Shown piece after piece: positions 44,410 to 52,696 of a stretch of DNA of 53,806 nucleotides. Each line of letters begins with the position of its first letter. Position 1 is the first letter of the stretch. A program made the translations under genes and the position numbers. The stretch spans positions 1 to 53,806 of the forward strand of contig NZ_JABVCQ010000024.1 in assembly GCF_014145225.1 (NCBI RefSeq), given 5' to 3'. The notes under the pieces were generated by a model. That model saw nothing but the letters and a program-made list of their open reading frames with translations, was not told where the DNA came from and ran no database searches. The stretch is from Thiospirillum jenense. GTDB taxonomy: Bacteria > Pseudomonadota > Gammaproteobacteria > Chromatiales > Chromatiaceae.

Positions 44410-45660
44410 ATGTCATTAATTCAACCTTTTGCCGCGCTGCGCCCTGCCCCCGGCCGCGCCGCTGACGTGGCCGCGCCACCGTATGATGTAATGAACACCG
44501 CCGAAGCGCGGGCGATGGTCAGCGGGCGGCCGCATAGTTTTTTGCACGTTTCCCGCGCTGAAATTGACCTGCCGGCGGATACCGATCCCTACTCGGCAGC
44601 GGTATATGCTTGTGCGGCCAAGCATTTTTCCCAACTGCGCCGCGATGGCGTGCTGGTGGCCGATTCGCAGCCATGTTATTACCTCTACCGTTTGACGCTC
44701 GGCGCGCAGGTGCAGACTGGACTGGTGGCGGTGGCGTCGGTTGTCGCGTATCAGCAACAGCGTATCAAAAAACACGAATTGACGCGCACGGAAAAAGAGG
44801 ATGATCGGGTGCGGCACATCGAGGCCGTGAATGCGCAGACGGGGCCGGTGTTTTGGGTGTACCGCGATCAACCCGCGATTCGCAAGGCGCTGGCGGGCGG
44901 CGCGGCGGGGGATGCGGACGTGGATTTCACTGCTGCGGACGGGGTGCGTCATCAATTGTGGCGCATTAGCAACGTCGCCAGAATGCGTGCGATTTCCGCC
45001 GCGTTTAATCGCCTCGACGCGCTGTACATTGCCGACGGTCATCATCGTGCGGCGGCGGCGGCGCGTGTGGCGGAAAAAAGACGGGCGGCGGGTGCCAGTG
45101 CGGCCGATTGGACGTTAGGTGTCTTATTTCCGCACACCGACGTGTGTATTTTAAGCTACAACCGCGTGGTGCGGGATTTGAACGGACTGGACAGTGCGAC
45201 CTTTTTGCAACGGTTGGCGGCACATTTTACCGTCACGCCCAGCGCTCAACCGGTTGCCCCGGCGCAGATGGGCGAGTTTGGGCTGTATCTTGAGCGGCAT
45301 TGGTATCATTTGCACTACAGTCACGCGGCCGCAACAGCGACCAGTGCAGCGAATACCGCCGAGCAATTACTTAATCGGTTAGATGTCAATGTATTGCAGA
45401 CGTTAGTATTAGAGCCGTTATTAGGCATTACTGATCCACGCCGGGATAATCGAATTGATTTTGTCGGCGGCAGTCGGGGTTTAATGGGATTAACGCAGCG
45501 CGTGGATAGCGGTGAAATGACAGTGGCATTTGCGCTCTGCCCGACGGCAATGGATGATTTACTTGCGGTGGCGGATGCCAATGCGATTATGCCGCCGAAA
45601 TCCACCTGGTTTGAACCAAAACTGGCGGACGGATTGGTGTGTCATTTGCTAGGGGAATGA
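44410..45660 (+). CDS. DUF1015 family protein
   Basis: 416 residues from the ATG at 44410 (MSLIQPFAALRP, the normal DUF1015 start). Recognisable blocks are VAAPPYDV, KHELTRTEKEDDRVRHIEAVNAQTGPVFW and LYIADGHHRAAAA, plus a C-terminal MPPKSTWFEPKLADGL. DUF1015 proteins are widespread and poorly characterised; the HHR and E-rich motifs suggest an enzyme. The first three quarters are GC-rich, but after about 45360 the gene turns to TTA/ATT usage. Confidence 0.88.
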   Translation: MSLIQPFAALRPAPGRAADVAAPPYDVMNTAEARAMVSGRPHSFLHVSRAEIDLPADTDPYSAAVYACAAKHFSQLRRDGVLVADSQPCYYLYRLTLGAQVQTGLVAVASVVAYQQQRIKKHELTRTEKEDDRVRHIEAVNAQTGPVFWVYRDQPAIRKALAGGAAGDADVDFTAADGVRHQLWRISNVARMRAISAAFNRLDALYIADGHHRAAAAARVAEKRRAAGASAADWTLGVLFPHTDVCILSYNRVVRDLNGLDSATFLQRLAAHFTVTPSAQPVAPAQMGEFGLYLERHWYHLHYSHAAATATSAANTAEQLLNRLDVNVLQTLVLEPLLGITDPRRDNRIDFVGGSRGLMGLTQRVDSGEMTVAFALCPTAMDDLLAVADANAIMPPKSTWFEPKLADGLVCHLLGE

Positions 45661-45792
45661 TTCATCATTGCCGATGAGGCGCGGTTGAATGATTAGCGCG
45701 AGTGAAATTGATTGCTATCTTCATTCAACCCATCATCAATTGTATTTAACCTAACGCGGCGCTGTTTGTTTGACAGTCACGAATTAAAAAAC

Positions 45793-46719
45793 ATGGATAT
45801 TCTACTCGCCAATCCACGCGGTTTTTGCGCTGGTGTTGACCGCGCTATTGCCATTGTTGACCAGGTATTAGCCGTATTTGGCACACCCATTTATGTGCGC
45901 CATGAAATTGTTCATAATCACACCGTTGTTGCGGATTTGAAACAACGTGGCGTGATTTTTATTGAAGAATTGGCCGACATCCCCGACGGCGCGGTGTGCA
46001 TTTTCAGTGCGCACGGCGTCCCGCAGGCGGTGCGCAGTGATGCGGCGGCGCGACAATTGCGTCTGTTTGATGCCACTTGTCCGCTCGTAACTAAGGTGCA
46101 TTCGGAGGTGGCGCGGCACTCGCAGGCGGGGTTGGATGTGGTATTAATCGGACATCGCGGGCATCCCGAGGTCGAAGGCACGCTCGGACAATGTCCGCCC
46201 GCGCAAATTCATTTGGTGGAAAAGGTCGCAGATGTCGCCAATTTGGCCGTGAAAAACGCCGATCAGGTGGCGTATGTCACGCAAACCACGCTCTCGATGG
46301 ATGATACCCGCGACATCATTGCCGCGTTGCAAGCGCGCTTTCCCAAGTTGGTCGGGCCGCGCAAAAGTGACATTTGTTACGCCACGCAAAATCGGCAAAA
46401 CGCGGTGCGGACGCTGGCGCAGCAGTGCGAGTTGGTGTTGGTGATCGGCTCGGCGACCAGCTCGAATTCCAAACGGCTGCGCGAGTTGGCCGAGCGGCAC
46501 GGCACGACGGCGTATCTCGTTGATGGGTCGGCAGATTTGCACCGCGATTGGTTTGCGGACAAACCGCAGATTGGCATCACGGCGGGGGCGTCGGCGCCGG
46601 AGTCGTTGGTGGCGCAGGTGCTTGACCAGTTGCGCGAGTGGGGTGCGACGAGCGTGACGGAGCAGCCGGGGATTCGGGAGGAGGTGGTGTTTGCGCTGCC
46701 GCCGATTGCAAAATTTTGA
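45793..46719 (+). CDS. ispH: 4-hydroxy-3-methylbut-2-enyl diphosphate reductase
   Basis: 308 residues from the ATG at 45793 ([19 protein letters not shown]); an in-frame start at 45712 would add a non-family extension. The three iron-sulfur cysteines are C12, C96 ([11 protein letters not shown]) and C195 ([11 protein letters not shown]). IspH catalyses the last step of the MEP pathway, giving IPP and DMAPP. The gene stands alone, between the DUF1015 gene and a tRNA. Confidence 0.97.
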   Translation: MDILLANPRGFCAGVDRAIAIVDQVLAVFGTPIYVRHEIVHNHTVVADLKQRGVIFIEELADIPDGAVCIFSAHGVPQAVRSDAAARQLRLFDATCPLVTKVHSEVARHSQAGLDVVLIGHRGHPEVEGTLGQCPPAQIHLVEKVADVANLAVKNADQVAYVTQTTLSMDDTRDIIAALQARFPKLVGPRKSDICYATQNRQNAVRTLAQQCELVLVIGSATSSNSKRLRELAERHGTTAYLVDGSADLHRDWFADKPQIGITAGASAPESLVAQVLDQLREWGATSVTEQPGIREEVVFALPPIAKF

Positions 46720-46744
46720 TTTAATTGAATAAATCACTTGGGCA

Positions 46745-46774
46745 TTGCATTGGTCAACTGGCTTAGGCTAGAAT
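46745..46774 (+). promoter_or_regulatory. Candidate promoter of tRNA-Ala
   Basis: TTGCAT (46745-46750), an 18-nt spacer and TAGAAT (46769-46774), with a GC-rich discriminator GCGCAGCC. It lies about 50 nt before the tRNA. Confidence 0.5.
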
Positions 46775-46822
46775 GCGCAGCCTAGCCACTACCCAAGTGG
46801 TGCGGGACAATTTAACGATTTT

Positions 46823-46898
<76 letters not shown>

Positions 46899-47085
46899 AT
46901 TCCTACCGTAATCAGTCACTTACGACTGCGCCCGCCAATTTTCCACCAAACACCGCCCGCGCATTTTCACCAGTCAACTCGGATTGATCTGGCTGAATTG
47001 GTGCGTCGTCAATTTGATCTGACTGCGGGCGCGGACGGTGCGTGACCGCCCGCTATTTTTCAAATAATCCTGTCAAAACAACCCG

Positions 47086-49053
47086 TTACCGCTGATCTTT
47101 CCGCTCGCGGTGACGCGGGTGATCGCCACGCGGCGGCCGCGGCTCAGATGACGGCGGCGCCCGACGCGGGTAGCGGTCACTGTCACCCCGTTCGACCCGC
47201 TCGCGGCGCGGTGGCGCATCAGCTTGACCACCGCCACCGGTTGCCAAACTGATCTGCAACGCCTGCCCGCAGACATACACCCGCTTGAGATGTTGCAACG
47301 TGTCACGCGCCAGCGTCGCCGGCAGATCAACCAGAGTGTGATCGTCGCGGATGTCAATTCGTCCAATCATCCGCCCGCTCAAGCCCGCCTCGTTGGCAAT
47401 TGCGCCGACAATTTCACGCGGCGTCACCCCGTCCCGATGCCCGACCTCGATGCGGTAGCTGGTCAAATTTTGATCGCCCTCAAACGGCGGCGGGCGCTCG
47501 CGGTCACGGCGGCGGGAATCATCACCCGCACTCGGCGCCCGCTCGCGTGGGTCATAACTGCCCCGGTCACGCTCACGCGGCGGCCGCTGCTGATAATCGC
47601 CGTCACGATCACTGCGCCGCCGCGGGCGCTCATCACGCGGGCGGTCATCCCGCCGTTCAAACTGACGCGGTGGCGGGCGTTCCTCGCGCACTTCCAACGG
47701 CCGCTCGCGTTGCAGCAAGAAACTCAGCGCCGCGGCCACGTCCATCAGATCGAGTTCCTGCTCTTTGGTCAGGCGCGCAATCAGGCGATAGAAAAAATCC
47801 AAATCCTGCTCGGCTAACGTGGTGCGCAGATCAGCGGTAAAGCGTTCAATCCGCGTAGCACTGAGCGCGGCGGCGGACGGCGGCTCCATCGGCGGGATGT
47901 CACGGCGGATCACCCGTTCAATTGCCCGCAGCAGCCCGCGTTCACGCGGCTCGACCAGCAAAATCGCCCGCCCTGGCCGACCAGCCCGTCCCGTCCGCCC
48001 AATGCGGTGAACATACGACGGCGGATCGGTGGGGATGTCAAAATTGATGACGTGACTGATGCGCTCGACATCCAGCCCGCGAGCGGCGACGTCGGTGGCA
48101 ATCAAAATATCCAATTGCCCGTCGCGCAGTCGTGCAATGGTGCGCTCGCGTAAATCCTGATTCATGTCACCGTTGAGCGGCTCGGCGGCAAAGCCGTGCG
48201 CTTTCAATTTGTCAGCCAACTCGGCCGTGGCATTTTTGGTGCGGACAAAAATCAACAGTCCATCAAAGGGTTCCAGTTCCAACAAGCGCGTCAGCACGTC
48301 GAGTTTATGCGCCCGCGTGACCAAACAGTAACGCTGTTCAATCGTGTCAACGGTCTCGGATGCCGCCCGCACCCGCACCTCAACCGGATCGCGCAGCCGC
48401 GCACGGGCGACTTTTTTAATTCCGTCGGGCATGGTGGCGGAAAACAGCGCGACCTGCCGCTCGGCGGGGCAGTGGTCAAAAATCCAATCAATATCCTCGG
48501 CAAAGCCCATGTTGAGCATTTCGTCGGCTTCGTCGAGAACGAGCGTGCGCAAGCCGTCGAGCGACAGCGTTTGGCGGCGCATGTGATCCATGATCCGCCC
48601 GGGCGTACCGACGATCACCTGCGGCGTGCGGCGCAGTTGGCGGATTTGCAAACTGTAACTTTGCCCGCCGTAGATTGGCAGAACGTGAAAATTGGGCAGG
48701 TTTTGGGCGTAAACTTGAAACGCCTCGGCCACCTGCAACGCCAATTCCCGCGTCGGGGTGAGGACTAAAATTTGCGGCAGGTCGTGATTGGGTTGCAAAT
48801 TATTCAACAGCGGCAACGCAAAGGCGGCAGTTTTGCCGGTGCCGGTTTGCGCTTGACCGAGCAAATCACGCCCGGCCAGCAAATGCGGGATACACTGTTG
48901 CTGAATCGGCGTGGGCGTTTCATAACCCATGCGCGTCACGGCTTGGGCAAGCGGCGGGGACAAGCCCAGCGCGGCAAAGTTGGGAACGGCGTCGGTGTCG
49001 GCGGGGGCGGTGGCTGCGACTGATGCAGCGATTTCTGGGGTATCCAGACTCAT
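47086..49053 (-). CDS. deaD: DEAD-box RNA helicase, DeaD/CsdA-like
   Basis: About 655 residues from the ATG at 49053 (MSLDTPE). All helicase motifs are present: Q motif (FAALGLSPPLAQAVTRMGYETPTPIQQQ), AQTGTGKT, PTRELALQV, VLDEADEML, SATMP and HRIGRTGRAG. A long Arg/Asp/Pro-rich linker (about 460-540) leads to a DbpA-like RNA-binding domain (YRIEVGHRDGVTPREIVGAI) and an RG/RP-rich tail. Such helicases aid ribosome assembly and mRNA decay, often in the cold. The gene is uniformly GC-rich. Confidence 0.92.
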   Translation of the reverse strand: MSLDTPEIAASVAATAPADTDAVPNFAALGLSPPLAQAVTRMGYETPTPIQQQCIPHLLAGRDLLGQAQTGTGKTAAFALPLLNNLQPNHDLPQILVLTPTRELALQVAEAFQVYAQNLPNFHVLPIYGGQSYSLQIRQLRRTPQVIVGTPGRIMDHMRRQTLSLDGLRTLVLDEADEMLNMGFAEDIDWIFDHCPAERQVALFSATMPDGIKKVARARLRDPVEVRVRAASETVDTIEQRYCLVTRAHKLDVLTRLLELEPFDGLLIFVRTKNATAELADKLKAHGFAAEPLNGDMNQDLRERTIARLRDGQLDILIATDVAARGLDVERISHVINFDIPTDPPSYVHRIGRTGRAGRPGRAILLVEPRERGLLRAIERVIRRDIPPMEPPSAAALSATRIERFTADLRTTLAEQDLDFFYRLIARLTKEQELDLMDVAAALSFLLQRERPLEVREERPPPRQFERRDDRPRDERPRRRSDRDGDYQQRPPRERDRGSYDPRERAPSAGDDSRRRDRERPPPFEGDQNLTSYRIEVGHRDGVTPREIVGAIANEAGLSGRMIGRIDIRDDHTLVDLPATLARDTLQHLKRVYVCGQALQISLATGGGGQADAPPRRERVERGDSDRYPRRAPPSSEPRPPRGDHPRHRERKDQR

Positions 49054-49162
49054 GCGGGTAATCAACCTCAAAACAGATAACGGCAGGGTGGGTCAATTCT
49101 GACCCGAAATAAAACAAATCATTCTAGCATAATTTGTTGATCGCTGCGCTTTAGGCGTCAAT

Positions 49163-50221
49163 ATGACAGAAAAAAAATCTTATTCAAATGTCAATACCAT
49201 TCACGCACTGCAAGCATTACGCGGCGTGGCTGTGAGTTTAGTTGTCTTATTTCATACCACGCAATTGTGCGCGGACTATTACCAGTTTGCGCCATTGAAC
49301 GGGCTATTTTTATTTGGTTTTTCGGGTGTTCATTTATTCTTCGTATTAAGCGGTTTTATCATCTTGACCATTCATTACCGCGATATTAACCAGCCGCGGC
49401 GGTTGGTCAGTTATCTTAAAAAACGCTTTGTTCGGATTTACCCAATTTACTGGATTACGTTAGCGATATTTTCGGTGTGGTTATTCTTTCGTGGCGCCAT
49501 GACGTTAGACGATATTTATGCCAGTATTGGATTAGTCACCATGCCCTGGCGCTATGTTAATCCGGTGTCGTGGACGCTGACATTTGAAATAGCGTTTTAT
49601 CTAATTTTCGCCAGTTTAATTATCAACCGCCGCCTCGGGATAATAATTCTGTGCGGCTGGTTAATTGCACTCGCCGCCGCGCATCTATTCGATCTGCACC
49701 CGCCATTTGTCCTGCGTCATTTGACCCACAAATACGTCATTTTATTTATGATTGGATTAACCGCCGCGTATCTTTCTATACAATGGCGGCAGTATTCTGC
49801 AATTCCCAATCAGGGGCGGGTGCATGATCTATTTGCGCTGGGCGTGATCGTATTTGCCATCACCGCCTATTTCTGTTTAGCAAACCAAATCCGCGATTGG
49901 GATTTGTGGAGCGTAACATTAGGCTTTGGGATTGCTAGTGGTTTAATGATGATGGCTGCCTTATCGCCCGCATTAGAACAGTTTTTTCAATCACGCCACC
50001 TATTAACATCACTCGGTGATGCGTCCTATTCCATTTATTTAATGCATTATCTTCTGATTAAAACGCTGGTGCATTGGTTGAAACTTTACCTACCGACAAC
50101 CCAGCCGGTGATGATTACCTTGATATTTATCACCGTTGCCATCATCGTCACCTGGACTGGCTGGTTACTGCATCGTTTAATTGAACGCCCATTATTACAC
50201 TGGCTGCGGCGCAAATTTTAA
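49163..50221 (+). CDS. Acyltransferase 3 (OafA-like) membrane protein
   Basis: 352 residues with about ten membrane helices. The acyltransferase 3 signature appears as LQALRGVAVSLVVLFHTTQL with the conserved R and H, followed by GFSGVHLFFVLSGFII and RRLVSYLKKRFVRIYPIYW. These enzymes O-acetylate or succinylate surface polysaccharides or lipids. No glycan genes adjoin, so the substrate is unknown. It is divergent from deaD. Confidence 0.9.
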   Translation: MTEKKSYSNVNTIHALQALRGVAVSLVVLFHTTQLCADYYQFAPLNGLFLFGFSGVHLFFVLSGFIILTIHYRDINQPRRLVSYLKKRFVRIYPIYWITLAIFSVWLFFRGAMTLDDIYASIGLVTMPWRYVNPVSWTLTFEIAFYLIFASLIINRRLGIIILCGWLIALAAAHLFDLHPPFVLRHLTHKYVILFMIGLTAAYLSIQWRQYSAIPNQGRVHDLFALGVIVFAITAYFCLANQIRDWDLWSVTLGFGIASGLMMMAALSPALEQFFQSRHLLTSLGDASYSIYLMHYLLIKTLVHWLKLYLPTTQPVMITLIFITVAIIVTWTGWLLHRLIERPLLHWLRRKF

Positions 50222-50363
50222 TCCAACACCCCGCCGGCGCCAACATTGCTGGGCGGTATGGTGATTGCCATTATCTGCTAAATGCAAATAACACTTGGCT
50301 AAAGGTCACAATATATTAGATAATTACCGGGCGCTGGTTATCACTCCGGTCAAACAACCCTAA

Positions 50364-50380
50364 TTGAAAATCATTTTCAA
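50364..50380. promoter_or_regulatory. 17-bp palindrome upstream of the PilZ gene
   Basis: TTGAAAATCATTTTCAA is a perfect 8-1-8 palindrome 30 bp before the PilZ start. Its 15-bp core differs from the Fur 7-1-7 consensus TGATAAT-N-ATTATCA at two positions. It may be a Fur-type operator or another regulator's site. AT-rich palindromes also arise by chance. Confidence 0.35.
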
Positions 50381-50409
50381 GATTATCAACACACGCTCAG
50401 GACTACGCT

Positions 50410-50703
50410 ATGATTGAAGAGGAAGAACGCCGCCGTTTTATGCGTCTCAATGCCGAAACGCAAGCGACTATTACCCGTTTAGCAACGCAAGAAACGGCTG
50501 TGGTCAATTTAATTGATTTAAGTGCTTGTGGGTGCGCATTCTTCACCACGCTGGCAGTTAAATTAGATGAAAAGATCGCGTTCATGGTGGATAACCCTAA
50601 TCCTAATCTTGAACCGTTGCAGCGCTATGCAATGGTGACGCGCCTGTCGCGTGGTCAAGAAAAACATCTCGTCGCAGTTGAATTCGTGATTGATGATAGT
50701 TAA
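50410..50703 (+). CDS. Single-domain PilZ protein
   Basis: 97 residues forming one PilZ domain. The cyclic di-GMP motif RxxxR is present within RRRFMR, and the second motif D/NxSxxG is DLSACG. Such small receptors alter motility or exopolysaccharide secretion when they bind cyclic di-GMP. The diguanylate cyclase at 22389 could supply it. Confidence 0.88.
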   Translation: MIEEEERRRFMRLNAETQATITRLATQETAVVNLIDLSACGCAFFTTLAVKLDEKIAFMVDNPNPNLEPLQRYAMVTRLSRGQEKHLVAVEFVIDDS

Positions 50704-50729
50704 TGCTAAACGGACAGTTAAGGCGAATT

Positions 50730-50769
50730 GAAAACGGCGCAATTCATCAAACGGTTTAGCGCCATTTTC
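50730..50769 (+). terminator. Probable terminator of the PilZ gene
   Basis: GAAAACGGCGC pairs with GCGCCATTTTC (one mismatch) around an 18-nt loop. The T-rich arm ends the stem, 27 bp after the stop codon. Confidence 0.55.
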
Positions 50770-50901
50770 CATTCCCGTTACTGTCGCCAACATATATTAA
50801 ACAGCCCCGTATTTGTATTCAAATCATCAACGCCGCAAATACAAGCGTGGTGAATAAGCCGCATAACGTGTTAGCAACTTTAACCGGTATCTGCTAACTT
50901 C

Positions 50902-51408
50902 ATGCAATCGTTTTCAAAGCAGTCATTCGCTATGGTCAAGAATCAAAACTCTGTCACGCCGCAATCATCCACTGCCGCGGCGCCCACTATCGCAGCGCAA
51001 CCTACTGATGTTGCTTCGTCACCACCGCCGTCACCAAAACGCAAACGTTCCGCCCCCGCTAAATCTGCGACGGTGGCGGCAGCAACTCCGCCGGTAAAAA
51101 CGCCAATAACGCGGTCATCGGCGGCGAAAAAGTCGGTAACGCGGCCGGCGACACCTGCGCCAGCACCCGATCCTGCGCCGCCGGTGATTGAACCGCCCGC
51201 CCCACCTGTGGCGACAACGCAACCACGTCGCCGTAAAACAACAGCCGCGGCGCTCTCACCTGAACAACGTTACAAAATGGTGCAGGATGCCGCCTATTAC
51301 CGTGCCGAAAAACGCGGATTTGCGCCCGGGCATGAGGCTGAGGATTGGGCGGCGGCCGAGCGTGAGGTTGAGGTGCTGCTGCGCCAGCGGAAAAATCAGA
51401 AAAAATAA
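50902..51408 (+). CDS. DUF2934 domain protein
   Basis: 168 residues. The first two thirds are a low-complexity Pro/Ala/Lys-rich region with Lys/Arg clusters (SPKRKRSAPAKSA). The C-terminal 45 residues (QRYKMVQDAAYYRAEKRGFAPGHEAEDWAAAERE) match DUF2934, a small helical domain of unknown function. A start at the second Met (50932) is possible; neither start has a clear ribosome site. The stop overlaps the pdxH start (TAATG), so the two are cotranscribed. Confidence 0.75.
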   Translation: MQSFSKQSFAMVKNQNSVTPQSSTAAAPTIAAQPTDVASSPPPSPKRKRSAPAKSATVAAATPPVKTPITRSSAAKKSVTRPATPAPAPDPAPPVIEPPAPPVATTQPRRRKTTAAALSPEQRYKMVQDAAYYRAEKRGFAPGHEAEDWAAAEREVEVLLRQRKNQKK

Positions 51409-52085
51409 TGGCTTACCTAACACCGCCTGCCGTTGCAACCGTCGTTGATCCCGCCGCCGAGCGGGATCAATTGATGCAAACTGGACTGAGTCGTGCCGCG
51501 CTCAACCCCGATCCCGTCGCCCAATTTGAAAGTTGGTATCAAGCCGCCGTTGCTGCCGCGCTGCCCGAGCCGAACGCCTTGACGTTGGCGACGGTAGACG
51601 CGGCGGGGCAGCCCTGGCTGCGCACCGTGTTGCTAAAACTCTACGATGCCGACGGTTTCGTGTTTTTTACCAATTATCACAGCCGCAAAGCGCAGCAACT
51701 GGACGCCAATCCACAGGTGGCGCTGTTATTTCCCTGGGTGGCATTGGCGCGACAGGTGCAAATTGTCGGCAGTGCAACGCGCATTTCCACCGCCGAATCG
51801 CTGCGCTACTTTGCCACGCGCCCTCGCGGTAGTCAGATCGGGGCGTGGGCGTCGCCACAAAGTCAGGTCATCACATCACGGTCACTGTTGGAGGCGAAAA
51901 TCGCGGACGTGGCGCGCAAATTTGCGCAGGGCGAGGTGCCGCTGCCCGATTTTTGGGGCGGCTATCGCGTGGTGTCGCGTTATTTTGAATTCTGGCAAGG
52001 TCGCCACAATCGCCTGCATGATCGCTTCTGTTACCGGCACGATGCCGCGAGCGGGCAGTGGCAGATCGAGCGGCTGGCACCGTGA
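51408..52085 (+). CDS. pdxH: Pyridoxamine 5'-phosphate oxidase
   Basis: 225 residues. FMN-binding and active-site blocks are clear: PNALTLATVDAAGQPWLRTVLLK, GFVFFTNYHSRKAQQL, RPRGSQIGAWAS...QS and the C-terminal WGGYRV...EFWQGR.NRLHDRF. PdxH makes pyridoxal 5'-phosphate, the last step of vitamin B6 synthesis and salvage. It overlaps its neighbours on both sides. Confidence 0.97.
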   Translation: MAYLTPPAVATVVDPAAERDQLMQTGLSRAALNPDPVAQFESWYQAAVAAALPEPNALTLATVDAAGQPWLRTVLLKLYDADGFVFFTNYHSRKAQQLDANPQVALLFPWVALARQVQIVGSATRISTAESLRYFATRPRGSQIGAWASPQSQVITSRSLLEAKIADVARKFAQGEVPLPDFWGGYRVVSRYFEFWQGRHNRLHDRFCYRHDAASGQWQIERLAP

Positions 52086-52696
52086 ATAGCGCCAGCGGGG
52101 TGGTGATTGACCCGCAGCAGATCACCGGTTTAGTTCTCGCCGGCGGCGCAGGACAACGGCTCGGCGGCGTGGACAAGGGGCTGCACCCGTTTGCGGGTAA
52201 GCCGTTGATTGCGTGGATGCTCGACCTGCTCACGCAGCAATGCGGGCAGGTGCGCATCAGTGCTAATCGCAATTTAGCGGCGTACTATCATTACGGTTAT
52301 CCGGTCAAACCCGATTATTTGCCGAACTTTTCCGGTCCGCTGGCGGGCATTGCGCGGGCGTTACACGAGATCACCACGCCCTGGCTGCTGACCGTGCCGT
52401 GTGATACGCCGCTGATTCCCGCTGATTTAGCCCAGCGCCTCGCGGCCGGGTTAATTGCCCAAACCGCGCAAGTTGCCATCGTCGGGACGCCCGAGCAGTG
52501 GCATCCGCTCCACGCGCTGATCCCGCGCACGTTAATGACTGATTTAGATGAATATTTAGCCAGCGGCGAGCGGCGCGTGTACGGCTGGTTAGAACGCCAC
52601 CCGCTGGCGCTGGTGCCATTTGACGCCACTACCGCCCCCGCCGCTGATCCGTTTACCAATCTCAACCAGACTGAGGATTTCGCCCGTTTTGCGTAA
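52082..52696 (+). CDS. mobA: Molybdenum cofactor guanylyltransferase
   Basis: 204 residues from the GTG at 52082, which overlaps the pdxH stop (GTGA); another in-frame GTG at 52058 lies inside pdxH. The nucleotide-binding LAGGAGQRLGGVDKGL, the PLIAW block and TVPCDTPLIP (metal-binding Asp) identify MobA. It attaches GMP to Mo-molybdopterin for DMSO reductase-family enzymes. The end is an ordinary FxNLNQTEDF. Confidence 0.94.
   Translation: MNSASGVVIDPQQITGLVLAGGAGQRLGGVDKGLHPFAGKPLIAWMLDLLTQQCGQVRISANRNLAAYYHYGYPVKPDYLPNFSGPLAGIARALHEITTPWLLTVPCDTPLIPADLAQRLAAGLIAQTAQVAIVGTPEQWHPLHALIPRTLMTDLDEYLASGERRVYGWLERHPLALVPFDATTAPAADPFTNLNQTEDFARFA

Noticed and set aside
47224-49023. Long open frames antisense to deaD
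   Set aside because: They arise from the high GC and Arg-rich coding of deaD. Their translations are low in complexity and have no family motifs.
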